Source: Podaxis mareebaensis
Lineage: Eukaryota > Basidiomycota > Agaricomycetes > Agaricales > Agaricaceae
Direction of reading: 5' to 3'
NCBI GenBank assembly: GCA_018524725.1
Contig: JAEUWP010000314.1
Coordinates: 1-54,397 of the forward strand
Length of the DNA stretch: 54,397 bases
Position 1 is the stretch's first letter. The number at the start of each line of letters is the position of its first letter. Below are positions 21,146-32,691 of this stretch, piece after piece. The notes below the pieces were generated by a model. That model made no database searches. It had not been told where the DNA came from and saw only the letters and a program-made list of their open reading frames with translations. The translations under genes and the position numbers were made by a program.

Positions 21146-22537
21146 GTGTTATGGTCACGGATATGGACGCGAATGCCTCTTCCAACCTACCACCACACTT
21201 TGACCTACAGGCCAATGCTGGCTATCTTACTTCAGTCATTGCGCCTTGCCGAGCCGCCAGTTCGGAAAGTCTCACAAGTCCCGGGTGTCTCTTCTGGTAT
21301 CCACGTATTACCAGACGATGTGCTCCAAGAGCTTTTCGAGTGGATTGTCCGCGATACACAGCCTACCATCATCAGCGCCTCCACATCCATGCCCCCACAA
21401 CTAACGTTGGCTAGTGTCTGCCGGCGTTGGCGTGTGGTTATAACATCACTCTCATACCTATGGAACGACTTCATCTTGGACTGTGTCCATTTTGGAGGCA
21501 GTCAAGCGCTGCCAAATAGGCAATTAGGGGTTTTTCTCAGGTGGAGCCGAGAATTACCCATTTCACTCGACCTCATTGGAGTCGATCGCGAAAACCTGTT
21601 CCTCAGCCTTCCATTGGAGAGGACCTACGGGCAGTTGCTAGATGTCATAGTACCGCACTATCGTCGTTGGAAGAATATCAAAATCGTCCTCGACCATAGT
21701 CTGACCAGGAGAATCAGCTACATAATTGACAATCCACTTCTCATGGAGAACCTTGAATCGTTAATCGTCGATTTCCGCACACGGTATTGGTTCGACCAAG
21801 ACCCTTATCATATCCCAGCCTCGCTCGTAACATCGATGATTCGCTTCCCAAAGCTCGAGCGCTTTGATTTCAGAACCTGTTCGCCTTGGTCGTACATTCC
21901 CAAAGCGTCCGAGGTGCCGTATTGGGAGAAGCTTACGCACCTTAGCATTCACGTCAGCTACGGATTGCCACATCTCGTTGGCCTGAAGTTGCTGCAGTAC
22001 CTCACTTCAGCGGTCTTTATCAGGATGAACGTCACTGTGCTCCGTCAGAGGGCCGACGGGATGACTCGGGAGGTGCTCAAAGCCGCAAATAGCATGCGGA
22101 AATCCCTCCCGGAGCAGATTGTATTGTCTCGGGTTCAGGAGTTGATCCTTTCGGTTGATCACGAAGAGGAGGGGCACGAAAGGGTGTTGGACACGATCGT
22201 GGCGCCGAACATGGAAACACTAGCTTTGTCATTGGATCCGGTGTCAAACTATGACGGGAAGCAGCTTCTTCGTGAAGCTAGGCGGCTTGTGGAAGCGGCA
22301 CCCAAGCTCAAGACCGTCTATATTCGACTTTGGGGTTCACAATACTTTGAAGTCGAGGACGTTATACCGCTTATTTGGACGTTGTATGAAAAATCTGTGT
22401 CGAAGATTGACATAGCAGGAGACCATGCGTTCATGCTGCCGGAGTTGTGGAAATGGGTGAGGACGGACGAGAAGCTGGCGGCTATAATGACGTTTATATC
22501 TGTACAAGGGATGTGCAAGTTTGACAATTTGAAATAA
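21146..22537 (+). CDS. F-box protein with LRR-like C-terminal region
   Basis: An intronless frame of 463 codons. An F-box-like motif (residues about 48-100) reads LPDDVLQELFEWI, followed by LTLASVCRRWRVVITSLSYL and WNDF, the usual basidiomycete F-box layout (LPxE/D-[IV]L-x-[EI]-[IV]F, then VCRxWR-x3-xxPxLW). The remainder is Leu-rich with recurring helices, as in F-box proteins with degenerate leucine-rich repeats. The expected role is substrate recognition in an SCF ubiquitin ligase; the target is unknown. The Met at 21173 may be the real start, because the first nine residues look like leader. These families are strongly expanded and fast-evolving in Agaricomycetes. Confidence 0.75.
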   Translation: MLWSRIWTRMPLPTYHHTLTYRPMLAILLQSLRLAEPPVRKVSQVPGVSSGIHVLPDDVLQELFEWIVRDTQPTIISASTSMPPQLTLASVCRRWRVVITSLSYLWNDFILDCVHFGGSQALPNRQLGVFLRWSRELPISLDLIGVDRENLFLSLPLERTYGQLLDVIVPHYRRWKNIKIVLDHSLTRRISYIIDNPLLMENLESLIVDFRTRYWFDQDPYHIPASLVTSMIRFPKLERFDFRTCSPWSYIPKASEVPYWEKLTHLSIHVSYGLPHLVGLKLLQYLTSAVFIRMNVTVLRQRADGMTREVLKAANSMRKSLPEQIVLSRVQELILSVDHEEEGHERVLDTIVAPNMETLALSLDPVSNYDGKQLLREARRLVEAAPKLKTVYIRLWGSQYFEVEDVIPLIWTLYEKSVSKIDIAGDHAFMLPELWKWVRTDEKLAAIMTFISVQGMCKFDNLK

Positions 22538-22753
22538 ACAGGAGGCTGTTGTTTTGTTCCCACGGGATTGATGGAGGGATAAGTGTTGACGGTTGCTGTG
22601 ACAGGTCATTCCAACACCTCCCGTCACTGACCGTCACGATATTGTCACTGAACGCCCGCTCAGGCCGTTGCGCACGTCACGCCAGGCATCACCTCGACGG
22701 GGCACGCCGTCCCAGTCGTCGACGACGAGTTAAATACATTTTCCTGTAGTTTT

Positions 22754-23901
22754 ATGGACAACTCCATGCAGGCGTCAACGGGCTCCTCCTCACGCAAGCG
22801 GCCCCGCGAGGGCGAAACCGAGAGTCAGAGGATCAAACGGGAGAAGGCTGCTGAAAGGCAGCGTCGCAAACGGGAGAGAGATAGAAATGCAGCAGTGGGC
22901 ATGATTGCCTACAGTGCCGACGCCAACCAGCAGCAACATCCGCAGCATCAACAACACCCGCCGCACCATCCCCTTCAACAGCCACAACACATTCCGCCTC
23001 CCCAGCCGCCACAACAGGACATTCAACAACCGGAACTTACGCCAGAGGAGATTGCGAGGAGGGATAGGGTACGAGCAGCGGCGAGGGAGAGACAACGGAA
23101 GCATCGTCGGATGGTCAAAGAGCGCAAGATGCGGGAGCTTGGTCTTGACATGGGGAACGAGATGATGCAGCCTATCGACGACGTCCATTACCGTAATCCA
23201 CCAGAGGCCCAGTATCCGCCAGTTATCCCCCATGATCTCCAGCAGATCCCTCCGCCACATGCCCCGATCCCACACGAACCGCCCTTCCCTCAGGGACCAC
23301 CCATAGGTGGCCAAACATTTGCTTCCACCCTCCTGCTCTCCTTCTCATGTGCGCCACTCTTGAAACAGCACCTTTTACGCACTCTCAACATGACGAACGA
23401 TGAGCTCGCGTCGTTGGAGCCTGTTATCGCCGAGGCATGGGATCGTTGGGACCACCAGGTATAATTCACCTTGTACCCCGCACGCGTAACGCGCTAACTC
23501 TATTTTCTGTTATTCTGTCACAGCGACGCATGCACTATGCTGAACAGGCTGCCAAGGGGGCGGGGGCTCCTCCTGGTCCTCCACCCAACCTTGGTGCACC
23601 ATCCTATATCCCCTTAACCCACGACGAACACGGCAATCCCACCCCGTTTGGTGCGCCGCCACCTCCGGGCCCTCCACCGGGCGATCCTAACGCTAACGAA
23701 TTTCGGGCACGGTTTCACCGACCTCTCCTAGCTCAGCCACCGTTTAGGGCATACACAACGGACGCTCAACAACAGCAGCCGGCGCCCGCAGCACCTCCTG
23801 CGCCTGCCAATCCGGCCGGGTCTAACCCCGCAGAAGCCATTGATCCACACCTCAGTGGAGGGCAGCCCACAGCCCCTGGCGCTGCCAAGAGTGGGTATTA
23901 G
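22754..23901 (+). CDS. Basic, Gln/Pro-rich protein with two repeated basic motifs
   Basis: Two exons (22754-23458 and 23524-23901) flank a 65-base intron (GTATAA to CACAG), giving 360 residues. Two related basic helical motifs are visible: RIKREKAAERQRRKRERDRN (about residues 27-46) and RDRVRAAARERQRKHRRMVK with ERKMRELGL (about 101-130). Between them is a His/Gln/Pro-rich tract, and the C-terminal half is Pro-rich. The basic motifs look like half of a bZIP basic region or an RNA/DNA-contacting helix, but no leucine zipper follows. Nuclear location is inferred from the basic clusters. I know of no assigned function. Confidence 0.65.
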
Positions 23902-24780
23902 GTTTTCCTTGTTATTCCGAACACGTTCTGATGCATTTTCGTTGCCTTAGATGAAAATAGAAGCTGAGGACTTATCTCGCTGAAAATTTCTTGTCCTACG
24001 TCGCTGCGCCGATTGCCCCTGACCATTCGTCGCTTTTATGACTTTATGAGCTTTATGCATACGCAATAGCTTGTTGGACTTTCTCCTCAATATCCCATCT
24101 TATCCCCCATCATCCATCACCTCAGACTCTTTGATTCCTCATTTGCACTCGTGGCAATGACACCTCCTTGCTTGACCAATCGCTTGGGTTGGCGAATGGT
24201 CGGCCGACAGTTACTCCTCTTCTTCACTTGACCACGCCACACTCTACCTACTCACTATTATCTATTACCTTCTCACCGCTCATGACCCTTCTATGCTTCC
24301 TCATTGTTCCCATGTTCTCCTCGGATCGCGCAAGAGGTAAAAGACTAGCATGTTGGATACGATATTGACTCTTACGCCGTGTTTCTACTAGCTTTTACCC
24401 TCCTCCGAGCTTTCTTCTCATCCAATCTCCTCGCATTATTTCTCCACGATAGATCGCCATCCTGGATGAACTCCGTCTTGGTTGATCCGCGGGAGACTGT
24501 TCCATTTGTGTGCATGTCATAGTGCCAGTGTCATGATTGTTATAGTACTAGCAGTATTCTATTATATGCTCTCACCTACTCGGCATCTCCCAGAGCCAGA
24601 ATAACCTGAGACGCAGATTCTGGAAACGAGAAGAATACTTAACCTGGAACTAAAGACGCCAGGATTACTTTTTGGTGGGTATTTGGCAAGACCATCGTCG
24701 GAGTTGGAAATTTGCCAAAACACGTCAACACGCGTCGTTGTACAGTCTTCTCTCATTTTCCGACTTGCTCTCGTTCCGTC
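23902..24780. other. Intergenic, no gene seen
   Basis: About 880 bases with short unsupported frames only. It holds the 3' end of the basic-protein gene and the upstream region of the SCD6-like gene. The start of the latter is preceded by a pyrimidine-rich stretch, as is common for fungal promoters. Confidence 0.6.
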
Positions 24781-26324
24781 ATGGCTCTCAGCTTTATTGG
24801 GTGCGTTGTGAACGATTCTATCATGGTGCAACAGCTGACCGGGAACACAGAAAACCTATATCGCTCATTTCCCATTCCGATGTTCGTTATAGAGGCATCT
24901 TAGCGGGCATTGACCCCGTAGCCTCAACTATCCAACTGTCCAACGGTGCGTTGGTCTCTTGTGTTCGCTGAATTCTGCGTATTGAACTTCTGCTACTAGT
25001 GTATTCTATGGGTACCGAGTCTCGTCGGTGCGGATTTTTTTTGGAACACGCATAGGCCTCGAGCTCAACAACGTAAATTTGTAGGCCGCCAAATGAATTC
25101 ATACCCCCAGTCCAGGAACCATATCAGTACATCATCTTCAGAGCCTCCGAAGTGAAGGATCTGGCTGTTGATGAGCCTGTCCCACAACGGAGTGTCCATG
25201 ATGATCCCGCTGTGTTAGGGGTGAGTCACAATTTACTACCTTCCCCACTTTGATCTATCCCCTTCACTGCATGATGAAACCAATACGGATGTAAGAAACT
25301 GTTTATCCGAGAGCGCATAAACACTGTGGATAACTCCGTTGCCTTCCTTCTGAACTTGCCTTTCGCGTTTGATTTTCAAAGGAAATATCATGTTGACTAT
25401 GTTCTTCTGTAGGCTTCTGCCCCTGGTCCTGTCCCTCCCGCCGGTTATTCCCCTTACCCTGCTTCTGCCACTGCTGCTCCCGCTCCCGGTATACCCCAAC
25501 AACAACAACAGCCCAACTATCCTCGCCCAGCTCAACAACCTAAACCACCCGGACCCCAACAATCCCCCCAAATCCCGGGTCAAGCACCGCAACCACAGCA
25601 ACCTGGGACACCTCAGCAGCAGCAGCAGCAACAGCAGCCACAACAGCAACGTTCCAATGCCGGTGCGAGCCGCCGTGGCGGCAACCCGGTGCAGAACGCC
25701 GCTGCATCTTTAGAGAGTGTCGAACGCGCCCTCGGTGATCTTCGCGTCAGCAACGCGCAAAACGGAGGTCGTGGAGGCAGGCGTGGAGGTGCCCCGGGTG
25801 GAGGTCGTCAAACCCAACAACCAACCGAACAACTCAAAGTCCCTACAACAGATTTTGATTTCGAGAGTATGAATGCCAAGTTTAATAAGGCTGCCCTTGC
25901 ACAACAGCAACAGGCCGCTGTGAACGGAGAGGGCAGTGCGAATGGAGAAAGTGCTGATGGTGATGAGGGCAAGGAGAAGGCCAATGGCGATGGTGCAGCA
26001 GCTACGTCAGAGAAGAAACCCGTGCCGGCGTATAACCCACAGAAATCATTCTTTGATTCGCTTTCGTCGTCGACTTCGACACCGGCTGGTGGTGCCCAGG
26101 GCGGTGGAGGTCGTGGAAGGCGCGGTGGAGGTAATGCTGGCAGGAATAGGAGGGAGGAGGAGCGAGAAAGGAATGTAGCTACGTTTGGTGAGCCTGGTGG
26201 TGTTGGCTTGATGGGACCGGGTGCGTATGTCGGCGGATGGGGCGGCTACGGGAGGAGAGGTGGGCGGCCAAGGAGAGGCGGTGGACAAGGAAACCAGGGA
26301 CAAGCTCATTCGACCAGGGGATGA
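24781..26324 (+). CDS. SCD6: SCD6/LSM14-like mRNA decapping activator and translation repressor
   Basis: Five exons: 24781-24800, 24851-24945, 25000-25027, 25085-25220 and 25413-26324, all with GT-AG introns and phases that join exactly (396 residues). The N-terminal LSm14 domain starts MALSFIGKPISLISHSDVRY and ends at YQYIIFRASEVKDL. After a Gln/Pro-rich linker come the FDF box (TDFDFESMNAKF), the FFD box (KSFFDSLSS), the TFG box (NVATFGEPGG) and several RGG/GRGGRRGG patches, the canonical order. Family members bind eIF4G through RGG repeats and DDX6/Dhh1 and Edc3-type partners through the FDF region, acting in P-bodies and stress granules. Very short early exons are typical of basidiomycete copies. 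Confidence 0.93.
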
Positions 26325-27788
26325 AAGTTGTGTTGGGGTGTGTTAGTTTTCTGTTGCCCGCTTTTCCTTCTCATTCCATGTCGTTCGTAGTTTATCATGT
26401 TTTGAGGTTTGATGCATGTGTTATGTGGCCGCATAGTACCTCTACCCAATGATTACTGAGGTTTCTGTACATTAGGTGTTAGTTCGTCAAAATACCCCGA
26501 CCGTTCTTGCTGAGTCCCATTGATCCCAGACAACCTTGAGAGAGATGAATTGATCACTGTGAGCGCTTATTTGCATGATTAAAATCATTACACCCCCGTG
26601 ACGCCATACTTTTGGCGGGATCTTCAAGAGCTCCTAACTTAGTGCTCAGTGCTGAAGTACTGATGGCCGAGATACAGATGAAATGGAATTCCCCAGAGGC
26701 TAAGAACAGAACAACTATGGCCCGAGGAAGCCGCACTTTCTAAGTCCTATAATATACCCTTGTGACAATTTCGGAAGAGACTCCGTTATGTAGGTGGGGA
26801 TTAGTCAAGGTTAGCCTGACATCACATATCCCTTCGTCCACTCGGCAAGTTGGAAAAAGCCTGATATTCACTCACGGTTTTATCGCATACTCAGCGCTCA
26901 GGATCAGCGGACCGTCGATGGCAAAGGACGTTCGGAAAGCAGTCGGCATAGCCGTGGTCGTTGACGGTTACTGGCTCTTTATTGGTGACCTCGGCCACCC
27001 TTCCGGCGCTGTTTCCTTTCTCTTTTCTTCTCCCGGCGATTGGCATAGAACGCTCTGCGGAGATTGTGTAGATGCTTAACTGAAAACCCGGAATCTTGGT
27101 TGGAGACTCCCAACGAACTCCTTCCAATGTTGTAATGTCGCAAATACGATGAATCACGATACCCTTTATCCTTTCGTTCTGATGCCACCTGGGCCGCTGG
27201 ATTCAGCATGAAGCCTGTTACCTGTTGGGCTAACAAGCCTTAATCGTGTGTTCTTCCTCTCTACGACTATCTGTGGCCTCCCGATGGCATGTATGTTGGG
27301 CTTCGAGTCTTTCCCAGTACTCATTCCTAAGGTGCCCGTCTTCAGCATCTTTAGGACTGCAGCCACAGCCAAAAGCACTCCGCCAAGAGCCCATGGTCTT
27401 CAGGATTCGGCATATTATTTCTGGTCCTCCTTCGGCTTGCCATATGCCACGGACAGAGAAATCCTCCGATGTCCTGTTTTCAGACGTCGCAATCCCTCCA
27501 CGAATCTCATGATCAATCGGCCCCATGAGACAAATGGCAAACGGCATCGATGAGGTCGGCCTCTAAGCCAATGAGCGCATGGTACATGCTGGGTTTCGTG
27601 ATGCCGGACGGCGAAAGTCCCCTCTTCGTTCCATTCTTTTTTTTTCATTATTTATAGACCTTGAGTTCACCCGCGACAATGACTATCTGTAAGAGTACAA
27701 AATGGCGCAATATCATCTCTTTGAAGGGCATCGTCTCGAATTTCCCCAGTGTCTATAATTGTTCATTGCCCAGGAAGCGCTAGCAATT
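26325..27788. other. Region without assignable gene
   Basis: About 1.4 kb with overlapping short frames on both strands. On the reverse strand 27378-27166 a hydrophobic stretch (MLLAVAAVLKMLKTGTLGM) followed by a basic tail could be an exon of a small membrane protein like those at 27789 and 29246, but no continuous exon chain could be built. A poly-T run lies near 27640. Confidence 0.4.
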
Positions 27789-28320
27789 ATGGCCCAGACA
27801 AAGGCGGTTGGAGCTGTTCCTACAGCCCTCCCTGACACTACTGCTGCTGCTCGCATTAGCCACCAAATCAAAGGGCTCACCATCACTTCTCTGTCTCTCC
27901 ACTGCCGCCCTTGTTTGCTCGATGGTCGGCTCGTTAGGGTTTACCTCCTCGGAGTTCACCCCAGCTGCATTTGCCCTCACAGTATTCCATCATGGAGCTC
28001 TCCTGCATTCGGACACAAAACACATGAATTTTAACACACGAAAACCTTCCGCTGCCACTACCACGATGAGAGGGAAGTCAAACATCCCACTCTCTGCGTG
28101 GAAATCTATGATTTCCATCATTTGGTTGATCGTCCTCCTATGGCTCGTGGCTATTGCCTTAAACCTTCGTTTCTTATCATTGGCATTCGAGGGATCTGCG
28201 CTACGCAAGGAGGTTTCCACGCTGCTGGAATTCCTGTTGATTGTCTTTGAGGTCGCGGTTATGAGCACTCTTGGCATTTTGACCATGAAAGAGAGGAGGG
28301 TTGTCCTTCATGAGGGTTAG
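27789..28320 (+). pseudogene. Small multi-pass membrane protein, frameshifted copy
   Basis: From ATG 27789 the frame MAQTKAVGAVPTALPDTTAA with ARISHQIKGLTITSLSL aligns with the start of the related gene at 29246. From about 27897 the similarity continues in the next frame (STAALVCSMVGSLGF, AAFALTVFHHGALLHSD, SMISIIWLIVLLWLVAIAL, LLEFLLIVFEVAVMS, ending MKERRVVLHEG). About four hydrophobic segments are predicted. The switch falls in a CT-rich run, which suggests a one-base deletion. A shorter functional product from ATG 27808, with an unrelated first 25 residues, is possible but less likely. Function unknown. Confidence 0.5.
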
Positions 28321-29245
28321 AAGGCGGTGATCGAGTGGCGTGATGCGCCTCATGATAAGGGAGACCTAGGATCAGTAAGTCCTTTGCTTTTGAAGCCATT
28401 TATTGGAATGACATGGCGCAATTGACAGGTCATATTAGCGTACATATTAGGAGAACTGTTAGCAGCTAGGGGACATTATCGAACGTGTATGATCTGAAGC
28501 GAATGGGGGACTCAGCCGTAATCTTAGTAAATGTATCAAGGACGTTGTTGTAAGGAGACCCAACAATAACCTTTTGTTTCCAGTGAGTGACGTCCTGAAT
28601 CATCAGACATGAAGGTCGTGAGTCACTACAATGTAGCAAGGTGGGTCTCCTTTGTTGGTTACGCACATTACCTCTGGGCCTCCGGGGTAACCGACTGATT
28701 TCGCCTCTTAAGGATCATTTCACCGCTTAGCGACAAATCGGAACCAGTGGTAATATTTAAATATGACCTCAATCAACCGTCTTCCGAGCAGGAGCTGCGG
28801 ATGCACCCTTCACCGGACTAGGTGGTGGCAACATAACCATGAGGGTTCTCCGTTGCGTTGCACAATTCCCATGGCCCTAACGCATGAGGCCTCGGAGTGG
28901 GGACCTAACTCAGCCTCAAACCTAATAAACCACCGTACGTTTGAGCAGTACCACCAGTCACCTCTTGGTGAAGAATTTCTCTTGCTCAGAATGGATAAGA
29001 GGTTGTGGTTAGCAGTCTTTTGCACAGAGATAAATTTAGATCCACATTCGCTGTAATAAATAACACTCCCCCGATAGCCACACCCTCAGGGGGCAATTAA
29101 TAGAACGCCTCGTAGTTAGACGTGGACCTCATCCTTTACTAATACTTAATGAGAATGCGCAGCACTCTAAGCTCTACGTTATAATACATTGCCGCTCTTC
29201 ACTTAGTACTCCCCACATAGTACTCCCCAACAGCACCTGCTCGAC
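28321..29245. other. Intergenic between two related membrane-protein genes
   Basis: About 920 bases with no supported gene. Short frames on both strands lack domains. This stretch separates the two paralogous membrane-protein genes. Confidence 0.5.
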
Positions 29246-29857
29246 ATGGACCTACGACCTCTTGGTGAAAAGGCTGTCAGCCAACGAATCACGAAGCTGG
29301 CAATTGCTTCCTGTTGTATTTCACTTACCGCATTCGCATGCTCCGTTCCCCTCCTTGGACGCAGATCACTATACCTCAGTCCATGTGCACTTCTCCTAAC
29401 CCTGCTTCATCATGGACTTATTTTCAATGATCGAAGGAAGTCAACTAGGATAACTACAGACTCTGTCCTTCCTGTATTTGCGCACCCATCCTTGACTTCA
29501 CCACCTCGCCTTCCACTGTCGGCCAGGATTATTATGATTTTGATCGTTTGGCTGGCTGGGGTCACTTGGCTGGCAGTATCTACTGTTGTCGCTTCCCTAC
29601 TTGGCATTTCGTATTCAAGTGAGGAAGTCGAACGGGGCGCGCTCATTGCGGAGGTCTTGTTGTCACTCCTAGAGGCGAATCTATTGATGGTCATGGTGGT
29701 TTGGTGTTTCCGGGAACGAGAGCTCGTTTATAAAGCTGGTGAAGTGAGTGCTTCCCATGATTTGTGCTATAATACCCGGCTGATTCCGGTTAGGAGTCGG
29801 TTGGGCCCAAGTGGTAGAAAGTGGGGACTTCGGCAAAGTTGTAGGGACAGAACGTGA
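29246..29857 (+). CDS. Small multi-pass membrane protein
   Basis: The frame encodes a protein with about four hydrophobic helices: ITKLAIASCCISLTAFACSV, LSPCALLLTLLHHGLIF, ARIIMILIVWLAGVTWLAV and IAEVLLSLLEANLLMVMVVW, then a charged end (CFRERELVYKAG). A GTGAGT directly after GAA at about 29745 is a likely splice donor, so the true C-terminus probably differs from the last 40 residues of this frame. It is paralogous to 27789-28320 (shared L-T-x-x-H-H-G and K/R-E-R endings). Similar four-helix proteins are common in Agaricomycetes without known function. Confidence 0.6.
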   Translation: MDLRPLGEKAVSQRITKLAIASCCISLTAFACSVPLLGRRSLYLSPCALLLTLLHHGLIFNDRRKSTRITTDSVLPVFAHPSLTSPPRLPLSARIIMILIVWLAGVTWLAVSTVVASLLGISYSSEEVERGALIAEVLLSLLEANLLMVMVVWCFRERELVYKAGEVSASHDLCYNTRLIPVRSRLGPSGRKWGLRQSCRDRT

Positions 29858-29908
29858 AATGTGGTTTTCTACAGTAATTACAACAGGAATATGTACGTAA
29901 CTGCGTAA

Positions 29909-30835
29909 TTAGACCCGAACATCAACGACGAAATTTCCAGAGTCCAAATATGACTTCGTAAACTGACTGAGCAATCTTCCTGTAACTGGCTGCTCCACTT
30001 GTATCGTCAATTCGCGCAATGAGTTGGGGGGGATTATTGGCGCTTCGAGGATGTTCATCGAATGTCGTGAATAGGGAGGGAGAGAAGTAACCGATGTACG
30101 TCGGAAGTCAATATTTAGGGACCGGAGGTTCTTGCATCGTTGAAGAAGTAGGAGGCACTCCGTCATGGGAGGTGGAGATGAGAGCAACAAGTGGGTGAGT
30201 TTCTCCCAGTTGAAATCCCGGAGATCAAGTGAGCCCATAAAGCCCAGATCCATCGAACAATGTAGTTGACGGAGGAGGGGGAAACGTTTCTGGTCGAGGA
30301 AGAACTGCCAAATCCTCTTTGAGGTCTCTGTAGACAGAAATACTCCACCCTCGATGATTGCCTTCTCCAAAATTGATGGCTCGTACATCTGCACGCAGCC
30401 AACTTCTGCTCCATGGCCTTCGTCGAACCTTTGTAGAATATCTTTCGCCGTGTCTTCATCGAACCAAATACCGATGGACCGCCACCTGGTCATCCGTGAC
30501 AGCAATAAATCCAGGACTCTTGGATCTGAGCGGTTCCCATCGAATGACCACAAAAAGACGTACAGGGATAGAGGAGCTTCCCTGGCAAGAGTAAGGAAGT
30601 GGGATATAAGGGGATATGAGAGACGGGAGTCAATGGTCAATGTCGACCATATCGTCGGTGTGGAGAACGCGACATCTCGCCAGTATTGGCAAACATGCGA
30701 GACTAAAATTGGACCTAAGTCTCTGCGGGGCTGAGACGATAGGCCTGAGCTTGAAGCGGCGGCGTCCTCGACATATTTTTGGAATATTGTACTGAGGATG
30801 TCGTACGGGAGTGGAAGATGGTTGCTCGGGATCAT
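29909..30835 (-). CDS. F-box-like protein
   Basis: An intronless frame of 308 codons. The N-terminal F-box-like motif reads LPLPYDILSTIFQKYVEDAA, then GPILVSHVCQYWRDVAFSTP with TIWSTL, the pattern of the large basidiomycete F-box-like family. The rest is Leu-rich with strand/turn spacing (LRQLHCSMDLGF, LTHLLLSSPPP, NLRSLNIDFRR) resembling degenerate leucine-rich repeats. It is shorter than many family members (400 to 550 residues), so the C-terminus may be reduced. The likely role is SCF ubiquitin-ligase substrate adaptor. It converges on the membrane-protein gene at 29246, with about 50 bases between the frames. Confidence 0.75.
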   Translation of the reverse strand: MIPSNHLPLPYDILSTIFQKYVEDAAASSSGLSSQPRRDLGPILVSHVCQYWRDVAFSTPTIWSTLTIDSRLSYPLISHFLTLAREAPLSLYVFLWSFDGNRSDPRVLDLLLSRMTRWRSIGIWFDEDTAKDILQRFDEGHGAEVGCVQMYEPSILEKAIIEGGVFLSTETSKRIWQFFLDQKRFPLLRQLHCSMDLGFMGSLDLRDFNWEKLTHLLLSSPPPMTECLLLLQRCKNLRSLNIDFRRTSVTSLPPYSRHSMNILEAPIIPPNSLRELTIQVEQPVTGRLLSQFTKSYLDSGNFVVDVRV

Positions 30836-32094
30836 AGGAGCGCTGGGTGGGATATCGTCCTTGAGCTTGAGCTATGATTTGGAGGGAAGATGATCCACAA
30901 TCTCTACGTTCGTCCTTATATTGGCCGAAAAAACAAGGGTCTACACGGTGCAACACGATGTCACGTTCAGTTGGCGCCACGTTTAAAACGGACTTGGCAG
31001 TTACGTACTTAAGAGAATTGTCTGTCAACACCGTCGTTGACTTGTGGATTTGGGATTGACCAAAGATTGACAGTGCGAGTACCTCGTCCCGATCGTTTTT
31101 ATATGATCCTGATGCGTGACCCCCGGAACCTCGCTTTGAGGACCAAGGGGCTCCAAGAAGCGCGGATAGGCGAGGAGTACGAGCTAAGCGGGCTGTCATG
31201 TTCGGAAAAGAGGAGCAGTGTCAGATGGGATTTGTTACCATCATGATGTCAGGTCTGGGTTTAGGATATGTTAGCAACTGGGTAGCACACTTCATTTTGC
31301 CGAACTTGACTGTCAATATCAAGTTACCTGCCATGTTTAAAATCCGGCAAGTGAATTTGGTACTGTTATCCGGTGGGCCAGAAGGACTGTGGAGCCACGA
31401 GAACTAGATGGCGTCTTCAAATCACCTTCGTGATTTTGGGCTGATGGGACAATAAGTAGCGACCAATGAACCGTGTTGCCTGTCCAGAGGAACAGATAAT
31501 GTTGCAAAAATAGTTTGATTCTCCAGCAGGTCAATGAAGCTGTACAATACAAGAGCGCGAAATCTTGTGGAAGTATCAGTATTGTTGATCAGGAGTCTGC
31601 CAGATAATCAACAAATGGAAGAGATGCAGGAACAAGATGAAGACATTGAAATGGCCTACTGCAGTAGGAAAATGCAGGGAGAGAATTAGCCCGCAGCGGC
31701 CGGGATAAGGAAGCTCCAGTACTTGCAGAAGGTTAGGCTACTTTCGATGTGGCATATGGGTAGACCCAATGGGGGAAGACGTGAAATACTGAGGCGTACC
31801 TATGCCGAGGGGCAACAAGGATTATTTTGGTCCTTTGCGTGTCATTCGAAGGATTAAAATGAAAGGCCAATCCAGTTTGGACAACAGAGGAGTATATTTG
31901 ATGGATAGTGCCGAGATCTCGAGCACCAAGGGCGATTAGAAGTACACCATTAGGTATTAGGGTGAGATAATGAGCAGCAACACGAATGACCTCTTGTCCG
32001 CGTAAGCAGCGCGGACCGGTAACACCTAAGATGCCTAGAAAGTTCATGAACGTTGCCCCCATAGACCGACGGCGGGAACGTACCATGAAAAGAA
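30836..32094. other. Intergenic, no convincing gene
   Basis: About 1.26 kb. A - strand frame at 32086-31733 (117 codons) has near-natural composition but no domain, start context or paralogue; other frames are shorter. No RNA gene recognised. Confidence 0.5.
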
Positions 32095-32515
32095 CTATTG
32101 CGTCGACATGAAGTTCCTATCCTTTATTCTCTGCTTCTTCTCCGCCCTTCGCTTCACCCGGTCAGCCTTTCCTCCAGGTCCATCATCCGCATAGACTTTC
32201 GGTTTCAAGATGGTCCACAGCCACTCTGGGTATTGATCATCCGGAAGTGCAAGTACTGGAGCCTGTCCTTTGAGGTAGTTTACACCCTCAAGCTTAGTAT
32301 CCGCGGGGCATGAAGACAATGGTGTGGTAGAGGTAGCTAAACAAACAGTTAACAAATGGCACTCTTCGAGCGAGAGGTTGCGTACCTGGGGATGGCTTTT
32401 TGGATGTAGATGCACCTGCACTTGCCGCTGCTCCCGACGTTGTATTTGAAGCATGGCGACGCGCAAGATGGGTCAGGCAACGCGTGGGCCGGTGCAGAAC
32501 GCGGAGAAAGGACAT
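32095..32515 (-). CDS. MRPL37: Mitochondrial large-subunit ribosomal protein mL54
   Basis: Two exons (32515-32386 and 32336-32095) with a 49-base intron (GTACGC to TTTAG) give 123 residues. The N-terminus is Arg/Ser/Thr-rich without acidic residues (MSFLRVLHRPTRCLTHLARR), a mitochondrial presequence. The second exon holds the mL54 signature: SSCPADTKLEGVNYLKGQAP, then LPDDQYPEWLWTIL and a basic C-terminus. The yeast counterpart is Mrpl37. Its start lies 176 bases from the start of the WD40 gene on the other strand, implying a shared divergent promoter. Confidence 0.88.
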
Positions 32516-32691
32516 TTTCGGTGTGACGTGACTGACAGTTGGGCAGTGTAACGTCAAGAAGTCACAAGCCCCTGTCAGGGCCTGCAATATCAATCTCCAT
32601 CCCACCCGATGTTAACAGTTGTTTCTCTGACTCAGTCCACCACAACACTGGGACAAGTTCTGCCGATCTATCATACCATAAATGATACTGT

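Noticed and set aside
25236..25649. Leu-rich reverse frame opposite SCD6
   Set aside because: Antisense shadow of the Gln/Pro-rich linker of SCD6.
31733..32086. 117-codon reverse frame downstream of mL54
   Set aside because: No domain, paralogue or convincing start; could be a 3' part of an unannotated gene but nothing supports it.
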